From Sphingobacteriales bacterium (GTDB lineage: Bacteria; Bacteroidota; Bacteroidia; Chitinophagales; CAIOSU01): DNA of 64,000 bases. The stretch is taken from NCBI GenBank assembly GCA_027483645.1, contig JAIXUD010000021.1, positions 372,001 through 436,000 on the forward strand, in the 5' to 3' direction. Shown here piece after piece: positions 1 to 8,132 of the stretch. Below the pieces are notes generated by a model. It was not told where the DNA came from. It was given only the letters and a program-made list of their open reading frames with translations, and did no database searches. The translations under genes were made by a program, and so were the position numbers. Position 1 is the stretch's first letter, and the number at the start of each line of letters is the position of its first letter.

Positions 1-1
1 C

Positions 2-154
2 CGCTTTGCCGAATTCCTAGCCTTGCACAAGCACATGGAGCCCGATAGCATGTTGCGCCACCTGCAACTCGACCTGAGGCGCTACGTGAAGCGCGACAGC
101 TATGACGATGACCTTACCTGCCTAGTACTAAAATATAGGCCGCAAACAGCTTAA
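2..154 (+). CDS. SpoIIE/PP2C-type serine phosphatase, C-terminal end (partial)
   Basis: Only the last 50 codons are present; the gene begins before the window. The frame ends with SYDDDLTCLVLKYRPQTA and a TAA stop. An Asp-Asp followed by a hydrophobic beta strand (DDxTxLVxK) is the typical end of SpoIIE/RsbU-type PP2C phosphatases, where the aspartate helps bind the catalytic metal. Such proteins usually carry N-terminal sensor or tetratricopeptide domains in Bacteroidota, but none of that is visible here. The assignment rests on this short motif only. The 84 bases to the next gene hold no clear terminator. Confidence 0.6.
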   Translation, partial: RFAEFLALHKHMEPDSMLRHLQLDLRRYVKRDSYDDDLTCLVLKYRPQTA

Positions 155-238
155 CCGCAAATTATCATTTCCAAATTTTTAAATTGCCTAGTTTTCAAAT
201 TCTCCTTCATATCTTGAGGTATTACCAACCGAGGAGAT

Positions 239-1603
239 ATGATACAATCTATAAACCCAGCTACGGGTAAAGTATTGCAGCAATATGAAGAGCTGCAACC
301 ACATGCAATCAACCAGAAGATAACCCAAGGCCACCAAGCGTGGCTAGATTGGCGCAGAACCAGCTATGCACACCGTGCAGCATTGATGCACCAAGCTGCT
401 AAATTATTGCGCGTGCAAAGCGATAAACTGGCTAACCTGATGGCCAATGAAATGGGCAAGCCCTTGAAAGAAGGCATAGGCGAAATAGAAAAATGCGCAG
501 ATACCTGTGACTACTATGCCGAAAACGCGGCCCAATTCCTACAAGATGAATCCATAATGACCGATGCCAGTGAGAGCTATGTGCACTTTGAGCCACTGGG
601 CATGGTGCTGGCCATAATGCCTTGGAACTTCCCCTTTTGGCAAGTGTTCCGGTTTTTGGCGCCAGCCCTTATGGCAGGTAATGCGGGTTTATTAAAGCAT
701 GCCAGCAACGTACCGGGCTGTGCACTCGCCATTGAACGGGTGCTGCTGGAAGCGGGCTTCCCCTTACATGTTTTTCAAACCCTATTAATCGGTAGCAAAG
801 CAATAACCAAAGTTATTGAACACCCGCACGTAAAGGCTGTAACCCTTACAGGCAGCACACCCGCAGGGCGAGAGGTAGCGGCCACTGCCGGAAAAAACTT
901 AAAGAAAACTGTACTAGAATTGGGCGGTAGCGACCCATACATAATACTGGAAGATGCAGACCTAGCCGAAGCGGCTAAACTGTGCGCAAAAAGTCGCCTG
1001 ATAAATAATGGGCAGAGCTGCATTGCGGCGAAACGGTTTATAGTGGTGGAGGAAGTGTATGAGCAATTCGAAAAGCTCTTTGTAGCCGAAATGGCCAAAG
1101 CCGTGATGGGTAATCCGCTGAATAGTGACACTACCCTAGGCCCAATGGCCCGCCACGATTTGCGGGATGAGGTGCACGCTCAGGTGGAGAAAAGCATTGG
1201 CTATGGTGCTAAATTGCTCTTAGGTGGCAAACTGCCCGATTGCGAAGGCGCCTACTACCCCGCCACCGTACTGGCTGATGTAGCCAAAGGCCAACCGGCC
1301 TATGATGAAGAGATTTTCGGCCCGGTGGCTGCCTTGATTAAAGTGAAAGATGAAGCCGAAGCGATACAAGTAGCCAACGATACCGTTTTTGGCTTAGGTG
1401 CTGCTGTATTTACCCAAAACAAAGCACGTGGCAAACGCATCGCTGCCACTGAACTGGAGGCTGGTTGCTGCTTTGTAAACACTTTAGTACGCTCCGACCC
1501 GAGGCTGCCATTTGGCGGCATTAAAGAAAGTGGCTATGGAAGGGAATTATCACACTTTGGCATTAAGGAGTTTGTAAATGTGAAGACCGTTTTTGTGGCG
1601 TAA
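239..1603 (+). CDS. NAD(P)-dependent succinate-semialdehyde dehydrogenase family protein
   Basis: A 454-residue aldehyde dehydrogenase of about the usual family length. The N-terminus (SINPATGK) and the active-site motifs are clear: general base Glu227 in LELGGSDPY and catalytic Cys261 in NNGQSCIAAKR. The C-terminal PFGGIKESGYGRE segment is typical of succinate-semialdehyde dehydrogenases of the GabD/YneI group, which oxidise succinic semialdehyde to succinate in the cytoplasm. Exact substrate preference cannot be read from sequence. The start is supported by GAGGAG a few bases before the ATG, an unusually clear Shine-Dalgarno for this phylum. It stands alone, with a convergent membrane-protein gene downstream. 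Confidence 0.88.
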   Translation: MIQSINPATGKVLQQYEELQPHAINQKITQGHQAWLDWRRTSYAHRAALMHQAAKLLRVQSDKLANLMANEMGKPLKEGIGEIEKCADTCDYYAENAAQFLQDESIMTDASESYVHFEPLGMVLAIMPWNFPFWQVFRFLAPALMAGNAGLLKHASNVPGCALAIERVLLEAGFPLHVFQTLLIGSKAITKVIEHPHVKAVTLTGSTPAGREVAATAGKNLKKTVLELGGSDPYIILEDADLAEAAKLCAKSRLINNGQSCIAAKRFIVVEEVYEQFEKLFVAEMAKAVMGNPLNSDTTLGPMARHDLRDEVHAQVEKSIGYGAKLLLGGKLPDCEGAYYPATVLADVAKGQPAYDEEIFGPVAALIKVKDEAEAIQVANDTVFGLGAAVFTQNKARGKRIAATELEAGCCFVNTLVRSDPRLPFGGIKESGYGRELSHFGIKEFVNVKTVFVA

Positions 1604-1678
1604 AGTTTTTTTGAAGCAAGCTGAATACCACACCAAAATGGAGATTTGCGGTTTAATTTATTAAGGCTATTGCACCAA

Positions 1679-1733
1679 TAACTTATAACCAATAACCAAT
1701 CAACCAATAACCAATCAACCAATAACCAAACTA
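1679..1733. repeat. Low-complexity word array (AACCAATAACCAATC type)
   Basis: Three or more imperfect tandem copies of a 12-16 base word built from ATAACCAATC and AACCAATA fill the space between two convergent genes. The last copy runs into the stop codon of the minus-strand gene at 1731. The same word class recurs at 32.5-32.7 kb and 41.9-42.2 kb. Confidence 0.75.
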
Positions 1734-2195
1734 CAAAGCCCCTATAAAACCCGTAACCACATCATAAAACTGATGCACGGCAAAGGAGGTAACAAGGCTC
1801 CAGAAGAAGGCACTGATGGCCATATACTTAAGTACATGCGCACGCTTACTACCAAACGAAAGCGCTATAATGGAACCACCAATAGGCATTAAAAACAAAG
1901 GGGTAAAAAAAGCAACTCCACGCAAGCCATACTTGCCCCACATGCGCACCAACTGACGATTTTTGCGGGTGAATAAACGCTTGTCGCGCTTTAGGCGCCA
2001 AATGAGCTTGGTGCGAAACTCGTCTTTCATTAGCGAGAGTATAAACACCACGGTCATCATACCGAGGAAGGTAAACAACGCAGTTTCCCACACTGTAAGG
2101 CTTTTTGCCCCAGCTAGTGGACCAAAGATGAACTTAAACATACTACCTAAGTAAACCGCCCCGTAATTCAGTATCCGCTCCCACATGATTATCAA
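1731..2195 (-). CDS. Small multi-pass inner-membrane protein, LETM1/small-export-like
   Basis: A 154-residue protein with an N-terminal hydrophobic segment (about residues 10-25), a second at about 36-56, then a basic cytoplasmic stretch rich in Lys/Arg (KDEFRTKLIWRLKRDKRL), and two more hydrophobic helices (about 95-112 and 125-150) around the motif FFTPLFLMPIGGSIIALSFGSKR. The GVAFFTPL-PIGG pattern recalls small multidrug-export or SNARE-associated-like membrane proteins, but I cannot assign a transported substrate. Two start codons (MII and MWE) lie three codons apart. It is monocistronic. Confidence 0.6.
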   Translation of the reverse strand: MIIMWERILNYGAVYLGSMFKFIFGPLAGAKSLTVWETALFTFLGMMTVVFILSLMKDEFRTKLIWRLKRDKRLFTRKNRQLVRMWGKYGLRGVAFFTPLFLMPIGGSIIALSFGSKRAHVLKYMAISAFFWSLVTSFAVHQFYDVVTGFIGAL

Positions 2196-2257
2196 TAACT
2201 TAGTGCTGTAAGTATATACGTTTCTATATTACAAAATGTTGCCTATAAATGTTCAAG

Positions 2258-2371
2258 GTGTCAGACACAAGATATAAGACACAAGACGTAAGACTATTAA
2301 ACATTCATTAAAAAGGCCAAAAAAATATTAAAAATCACAATGCCTGTTCCGTGTATTCTGTCTTTTGTCTA
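2258..2371. repeat. Inverted word-repeat arms (AGACACAAGA type)
   Basis: The left arm at 2258-2296 repeats words such as CAGACACAAGATATAAGACAC. An opposing arm at about 2350-2371 reads GTATTCTGTCTTTTGTCT. The same word family returns at 26671-26775 in a longer inverted pair. It lies upstream of the small membrane-protein gene. Confidence 0.5.
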
Positions 2372-2639
2372 AAACATAACGGCTACCGAAGGTAGATAAC
2401 CCAAAGACCAAATGCAACAATGCGAATCTTCAGAGCACAAATATAATAATACTTTATACATTAACGAACTGAGTATCCCTGCTCGGTTTGAATCTACCAA
2501 ACATAAAACCCTGTAGTTATTTAGGCGCTTATCTCAACCTGCTGGGTAGCATTAGATGATAAAAGCGGATGCGCGTATACCGCTTAGCCCGCAAGGTTAT
2601 TAAGGCCAATGGCTATAATAACAAGTCTGTCAGATAGTG

Positions 2640-3170
2640 CTATTATTAAGTAATTTTTCCAGAGTTGGGAAACAGTTTCAAGCCCGCTTCAAGAGCATTT
2701 ACATCAGCTACACAATTTATAATTGTTAGTGTAGGTAGCTAAATAATACAACGTATCGGTATTGCTAGTGACTGCTGTTACCAGCGCAATGCTTGCATTA
2801 GGGCGTTCTTCATCAGGTTATCAGATGTATTAGAAGTTTACTTTCCACCAAACGACATGGCAATAACATCAGCCTCGGCTATAATTACGTAGTATACTCC
2901 ATAGCATGCATTGGTACGCGTATTGTCATCGCCACCATGGCGAGTGCATTTTTTCAGCTTTATGCGGATGTTGAACCCGATAGAAGCCAAGTTAATGCTG
3001 ATGATATAATAGTATACCAATATACATTACTTTCTATCTATATATTTAATATCAATCAATTGGGCAATAGTGTTGCCGCCTGATGGCATTAATATCCATA
3101 CCGGCATCACCGTCCATTTCCAGAAAATATCCTTAGTTGGTCCATTAATAGATACGGAAAATCAGATTGG
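2640..3170 (-). pseudogene. Decayed subtilisin-like (S8) protease gene
   Basis: No open frame survives, but reading the minus strand in all three frames gives subtilase-like fragments in the right order. DFPYLLMDQLRIFSGNGR (about 3163-3110) resembles the pre-catalytic DPYxxxQWxLxNTGxxGG region. GDAGMDINA (about 3111-3085) resembles DADINAPEAW. SGGNTIAQLIDI (3083-3048) resembles the strand carrying the catalytic Asp. ADVIAMSFGGK (about 2872-2840), DTLYYLATYTNNYK (about 2765-2720) and VADVNALEAGLKLFPNSGKI (about 2712-2653) resemble the conserved core downstream of the catalytic His. Frameshifts and stops separate them. A 60-codon open frame at 2838-3020 is a piece of this remnant and not an independent gene. 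Below 2640 I recognise nothing. Confidence 0.6.
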
Positions 3171-3197
3171 CAGTATTCTCAAATGATAGGGCGCCAG

Positions 3198-6100
3198 CTA
3201 GTATTTTACCACCCTTACAATCTTAGTGAACTCCTGATGCCGTATTTGCAACAGGTATACGCTTTGTGCCAGGTTGGTTATATCGAAATGGGTTGTTGAA
3301 CCCAATATTGGCTTGTTCCAAACCTTGGCACCGGTAACAGTTAGCAGTTCCGCAACCATATCGCCGGTAGGCAAATTTCCAATTTCAACACTAAAACTAT
3401 TGCTTGTTGGGTTGGGGTAAACGTTAATGGCTGGCTCTAGCAGTTGGCTAATACCGGTGGCGTCCAAATCAATAAATATCTTCTTCAGGAGGGTATCGGT
3501 GCAGCCATCAAGCCCTGTATATAGCCAAAGTAAGCCGTTGCTAGGGAGCCATTGCGCTGTAATACTATTGGTGCCCTGCCCACTCAACACAAAGCCGTCG
3601 CCAAGTTCCCAATAGTAGGTTGCCCCTGCCACATAGGGCACCGTATAGGTATAGCGAGAAACCGTATCTGCAATATTACTGCCTGCAATACTGTCGCTAA
3701 AGATTGCGGGAAGTACCGTAACATCGCTCTGCAATATTGCTTGGCATGCCCCTGCGCTTACTGTATCCACATACACCCCGCTAGTGGTATAGAAATTGTT
3801 GCCAACCGCCAAGCTATCACCAAAGCAAAGCGCCACGCTTTGTACCTGCTGCAGGTAAGGCTGTACTAAGAGGTTAATTATCCTAGTACTGTCACAGCCA
3901 TTTGCTGAGAGGAAAGTATCCCTGTAAATACCGGTGGTGCCATAGCCTTCAAAGTTTTGCCCTGAGCAAATAGTATCGCTAATGGTTTGGGTAATGGCTA
4001 TTGGGGCGCGAATGGTTACGGTAGTATCCTTACTGCATCCCACAGCATCGGTAACGGTAAGTGTGTACTGCCCGCCATACAGACTGGATAGCAATGCAAT
4101 AGTATCGCCAGTAGACCACTGGTAAGTATAAGGTGCTACCCCGCCGAATGGATTGAGGAACACACCTCCATCAGCCAAGTTGGCACAGGTAGCCGGAACA
4201 GTAATAAAACTGAGCCTAACTGCCGCAGGAACGCTAACATTGGAGCGCACTATGGTTTGGCAGAGGCCTGTTGCAATGGTGTCAATATAAGTACCGCTGG
4301 TAGTGTACACCTTGTTGCCCACGGCCAAACTGTTTCCATTACATAGCAGCGTATCTTGGGTGTAGTACAAGTATGGGTTCACCGTAAGGTTAATTACTCT
4401 CACACTATCGCAGCCATTGGAGGCGGTTAGGGTGTCGATAAAAGTACCTGCGGTTCCATATCCGCTTACCGATTGGCCGGCGCAGATGGTACTGGTAATG
4501 GTAGTAGCAATAGGTAATGGCGCAGGTATGGTAATGGTGGTGTCGAGGGTACAGTTGGCGTCGTCGGTTACACTCACCGTGTACATGCCGCCAGTAAGGT
4601 TTGAACGGGAAGCCGCCACCTCGCCAGTAGACCATAGGTAGGTATAAGGAGCTGTTCCACCAGCAGGGCTAAGGGCAATAGCCCCCTCGTAAGTATTGCT
4701 ACAATCCGCCGGAATAACCGTTGCCGGAATAGTCCATCTGCAAGTGTCGGTAAGCTTTAAAAGCCTTGTAGATCCATTCCCACCCGTATAACCCACTTGT
4801 GGGAGCGAATTGCTTAAACTATATCCTACTATATATACATCCCTGCCTAATCCGTTAATGGAAGAAATCTTTTCATGCTGTACCCCTCCATAATAGCTAG
4901 CCCACTTAAAACCCCCGGCTTTATTAAATGCAGAAAAATACATATCCATACTCCCACCTATGGCGGGTTGTAATGCATCGGGAGATGATACACCACTTAG
5001 AGAAGGAGTTATACCCGCTAATAGGATATCTCCTGCTTGGTTGGTACCAACATCCGCCTTATCTTCATCTCCAGGCCCTCCATAAAAGGAACCTAATAAA
5101 AAATCGCCGTCGTTGCTGAATTTTGCGAAGTAGTTGTCCTGTGCTCCAGCATTACTTGACCGATAAGATGCTGTAATGCCAGGCAAAAAAGGCGATTGTG
5201 TTGTGCCTGCGATAATAAGATTTTGCTCCTTGTCAATGGTCATGGCTTCTGCCCAATCGCCAGAAACTCCTCCATAATAAGTAGCCCAAACCAATGTGCC
5301 AATTGGACTGAACTTTGCTAAGAAGGCATCTCCATTTAAATATTGAGGTTGGAAGCTGCCTTGGGTTGCTATACGGGTATCTGAGCCTGTTACCCCAGTA
5401 ATAAATACATTGCCGCTAGTATCGCATACCAATTCATAATCTGTATCTCTTCCGTCACCACCAAAATAAGTAGACCATTGATAAACACCCTGTGCGCTAA
5501 ACTTCACTAGGTAAACATCGTAAAACCCAAACATGGTATCTTGATGCGCATTTGGTCCCGCGACGTCGCTTACCGATAAGGTTTGTCCGCTCATAAAAAC
5601 ATTGCCCGACAAATCAGTAGCTACGTTCATTCCCGATTCATAGCTTGGGCCACCAAAATAAGTGGCCCATAAACGTGCTCCAGACGTATCAAATTTTAAC
5701 AAAACCGCATCGGTAGCATTTACATAGGTTTTGTGGGCACCGGGAGAAGCTAGAGTCAGCGAATTGCTTTCTCCAACAACAAATACGTTGCCCATAACAT
5801 CACAGGTAATGTGATACCCATAATCATTTCTAACTCCCCCATAAAATGTACCCCATTGCAGCACCCCGTATAAATCAAACTTGGCAAAGAATATTTCATT
5901 GACTCCCAATTCAGTTAATTGATATGCCCCAGTGGTGGCGATGAAATCGGTACCATTTTCATTAGATGTGGATACCATGTATATCCCACTACTATCTGTC
6001 CAGCCATTACTAGGTTCCCCTCCAGTAGTTATTCCATACTTCCTTGCCCAAGCAATGGTAGGCATCGGGTCAATAATCAGCGTCTGCGTAGTATCATATT

Positions 6101-6836
6101 TCGCCACTGCAAAGCCCACTATTTCATTTTCCTTTTGATAACTTACATGCACTGCTTCTTTGCTATCCGCCAAAAAGCTAGCCGGTATCGATTCGGTGAG
6201 TTCGCCTGAAGCAGTGGAGATAACCAGCTTCCCTTCAACAAGATGCACCTTGTCAGATCCAGAATACTTGAGCCTTATCATACTAGCATTCGCACCTGGA
6301 TGTACAATGAAATTATACTCCACCGGCTTATCGGTTGATGGGCTGGCGATAAACTCCAGGTCGATACCGGGGTAGATATCTTTATAGGTTACCTTACCAA
6401 AATGCCGCAGGCCAGTTACGCCATCTGGCACAATAGCGTTGTACACATTCAAGTGGTCAGCGGCCGGTTGCTCGGCTATTATTTCCGGCGAGGGATTGCC
6501 CCCCACCCATTCAATATCGATCCGGTGGAAACTATACTCGCGCTCCACCCGTTCGCCTATCTGTTTATTGGGCAACATGCCAGGCAATACTTCTTCGGGT
6601 ATTATTTGCTCCGTATAGGTATAAGTATCATAACTGAAGCCGTTGTTGCGCACCTGCACATTGAGGCCTGGCATAGCGTACAGGTATCTCACGGCTGGGT
6701 TTGGCTGGTTATCCTGGTCGTAAATCTGTCCTTTGTTTTCAACAAACCCTCTTTCGCTTTCGACAGTTGGCATGGCTTGCGAAAATGATAAATTCGCAAT
6801 GGCGACCAATACGGCAATTAAATATAATTTGAGCAT
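3198..6836 (-). CDS. Secreted SBBP beta-propeller protein with type IX sorting domain
   Basis: A 1212-residue secreted protein. It has a signal peptide (LIAVLVAIANLSFSQA), then a domain starting GFVENKGQIYDQ that normally precedes SBBP repeats, then a string of SBBP beta-propeller units (WATYFGGxxxD patterns, about residues 270-680). Two tandem modules of about 165 residues follow, each with a SprB-like PYTYxWSTG segment, an ICxGQ...YGTxGxxxDTxxxxNGCDS segment and a second Cys-containing block. A PKD-like stretch and a C-terminal type A sorting domain (NVYPNPTSNSFSVE ... VVKY) end it. Type IX secretion would place it on the cell surface or outside. A role in adhesion is inference. It is monocistronic and reads away from the divergent gene at 7050. 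Confidence 0.9.
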   Translation of the reverse strand: MLKLYLIAVLVAIANLSFSQAMPTVESERGFVENKGQIYDQDNQPNPAVRYLYAMPGLNVQVRNNGFSYDTYTYTEQIIPEEVLPGMLPNKQIGERVEREYSFHRIDIEWVGGNPSPEIIAEQPAADHLNVYNAIVPDGVTGLRHFGKVTYKDIYPGIDLEFIASPSTDKPVEYNFIVHPGANASMIRLKYSGSDKVHLVEGKLVISTASGELTESIPASFLADSKEAVHVSYQKENEIVGFAVAKYDTTQTLIIDPMPTIAWARKYGITTGGEPSNGWTDSSGIYMVSTSNENGTDFIATTGAYQLTELGVNEIFFAKFDLYGVLQWGTFYGGVRNDYGYHITCDVMGNVFVVGESNSLTLASPGAHKTYVNATDAVLLKFDTSGARLWATYFGGPSYESGMNVATDLSGNVFMSGQTLSVSDVAGPNAHQDTMFGFYDVYLVKFSAQGVYQWSTYFGGDGRDTDYELVCDTSGNVFITGVTGSDTRIATQGSFQPQYLNGDAFLAKFSPIGTLVWATYYGGVSGDWAEAMTIDKEQNLIIAGTTQSPFLPGITASYRSSNAGAQDNYFAKFSNDGDFLLGSFYGGPGDEDKADVGTNQAGDILLAGITPSLSGVSSPDALQPAIGGSMDMYFSAFNKAGGFKWASYYGGVQHEKISSINGLGRDVYIVGYSLSNSLPQVGYTGGNGSTRLLKLTDTCRWTIPATVIPADCSNTYEGAIALSPAGGTAPYTYLWSTGEVAASRSNLTGGMYTVSVTDDANCTLDTTITIPAPLPIATTITSTICAGQSVSGYGTAGTFIDTLTASNGCDSVRVINLTVNPYLYYTQDTLLCNGNSLAVGNKVYTTSGTYIDTIATGLCQTIVRSNVSVPAAVRLSFITVPATCANLADGGVFLNPFGGVAPYTYQWSTGDTIALLSSLYGGQYTLTVTDAVGCSKDTTVTIRAPIAITQTISDTICSGQNFEGYGTTGIYRDTFLSANGCDSTRIINLLVQPYLQQVQSVALCFGDSLAVGNNFYTTSGVYVDTVSAGACQAILQSDVTVLPAIFSDSIAGSNIADTVSRYTYTVPYVAGATYYWELGDGFVLSGQGTNSITAQWLPSNGLLWLYTGLDGCTDTLLKKIFIDLDATGISQLLEPAINVYPNPTSNSFSVEIGNLPTGDMVAELLTVTGAKVWNKPILGSTTHFDITNLAQSVYLLQIRHQEFTKIVRVVKY

Positions 6837-6999
6837 CCCTTTTTTGTTAGATGAAACTTATAGAAAGCTACAATAGTTTAATCCTTGAACTGCTGCAGCA
6901 ACCGGAAACGAACCGTATCCTACCACCAATATACAAATAAAAACAACTTTTTGAAGCTGCTTTTGGTTGTTAACACAAGCAACTGTATTTATTTTTAGC

Positions 7000-7026
7000 T
7001 TGTTAATGCTTGGTTTATTACTTTTG
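7000..7026 (+). promoter_or_regulatory. Bacteroidota-type promoter for the 7050 gene
   Basis: A perfect -7 element TACTTTTG (TAnnTTTG) lies at 7019-7026 and a TTG at 7000-7002, 16 bases upstream. The start codon follows 23 bases after the -7 element. Confidence 0.5.
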
Positions 7027-7049
7027 TATCAATTCCAACCTAACTACCG

Positions 7050-7646
7050 ATGACTTTAGATCAATCAGAAAAAGGCCAATACCAAATTTTCAGCAAGCCT
7101 AACCTTTGGGCAGTACTGGTAATACTTGCCGTAGCCGGCATTACCCGTGCCCTACCCCACCCGCCAAACTTTGCACCAATTGCTGCTATGGCGCTATTTG
7201 GGGGCGCCTACATTACCAACCGCGCTTGGGCATTTTTGATGCCTATCATAGCCCTCATGTTTAGCGACTTGCTTTTGGAGGTATTGTTTCAAGTGGGTCT
7301 TCGCCCATACAGCGGTATACACGAAACCATGTTGTTTGTATACGGCAGCATTATTGCCATCACAGGCATTGGCCTGCTGCTGCAAAACCGTGTGAAGCCC
7401 CTTAACGTTATTGGCGCTTCTTTGGCTGGTTCTATTCTCTTCTTTTTGGTTACCAACTTTGGCGTATATGCCATGAGCGCCTTCGGTCACAACACCACTA
7501 CCCTATTGGGCACTTACGTATTGGGCATTCCATTCTTCCACTACAGCGTATTGGGCGATTTGTTCTTCGTTATTGTATTGTTCGGTGGGTTCGAATTATT
7601 GAAAAACCGCTTGCCAATGTTAGCGTTAGTGAGGGTGAAGAAATAG
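7050..7646 (+). CDS. DUF6580-type membrane protein
   Basis: A 198-residue membrane protein with about five hydrophobic segments. The N-terminal motif TRALPHPPNFAPIAAMALFGGAY is characteristic of a family of putative transport proteins annotated DUF6580 and reminiscent of the substrate-binding (S) component of ECF transporters. No ECF ATPase or T component is nearby, so the substrate is unknown. Its promoter is well defined. It stands alone, divergent from the large surface protein. Confidence 0.7.
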   Translation: MTLDQSEKGQYQIFSKPNLWAVLVILAVAGITRALPHPPNFAPIAAMALFGGAYITNRAWAFLMPIIALMFSDLLLEVLFQVGLRPYSGIHETMLFVYGSIIAITGIGLLLQNRVKPLNVIGASLAGSILFFLVTNFGVYAMSAFGHNTTTLLGTYVLGIPFFHYSVLGDLFFVIVLFGGFELLKNRLPMLALVRVKK

Positions 7647-7686
7647 TTATTGGTGCATCCACGACCGTACGTTAACCCCGGTTGGT

Positions 7687-7849
7687 GTCAATGTTGCTTT
7701 CAATTTTTTTAGGTTTCAAGCGTATGCCTTTCGGCGCAAGGGTGAGATTGCCTTGAAAATGATTGGCTGCTACATTGGCTCAAGTTATAGTCCCCCGCTT
7801 AGGTTTCAAACGTATACAGTTGGTATAAGAGTGAGATTGCCTTCAAAAG
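7687..7849 (+). repeat. Two local copies of a dispersed 50-bp intergenic repeat
   Basis: Copy A (7711-7759) begins AGGTTTCAAGCGTATGCC and ends GTGAGATTGCCTTGAAAA. Copy B (7801-7849) begins AGGTTTCAAACGTATACA and ends GTGAGATTGCCTTCAAAA. Copy A is preceded by a T-rich stretch (7687-7710) that is also shared by a third, inverted copy at 40925-40978. The rest of the 486-base gap before the dnaE-type gene shows nothing I recognise. Confidence 0.7.
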
Positions 7850-8132
7850 AAAACCGCTCGAACAGTACTAATTTATAAGCCGATTTTATATTTTGCAAAT
7901 ACTTTGCTCATTTTTTTGGTGGGTAATCGGTAAGTTGTTGATTGTGAACGGTGTTTTTTAAATTTCACGGAAGTTAGAGCATCTGTATGTTTAGTTGATA
8001 GTTTTTATTATCAAGAAGGTAACCCTTCAAATAATAGTATAGATTTATAACTAGCTGTATGGTCGTTGGTGATATTATGCATTACTCCGGCACACGGCCT
8101 TTTTTAGCTTACGTGCAACCAATATTGCAGGC

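Noticed and set aside
2838-3020. 60-residue minus-strand open frame as a gene
   Set aside because: It is one fragment of a decayed subtilase. The matching regions continue past its stops in other frames.
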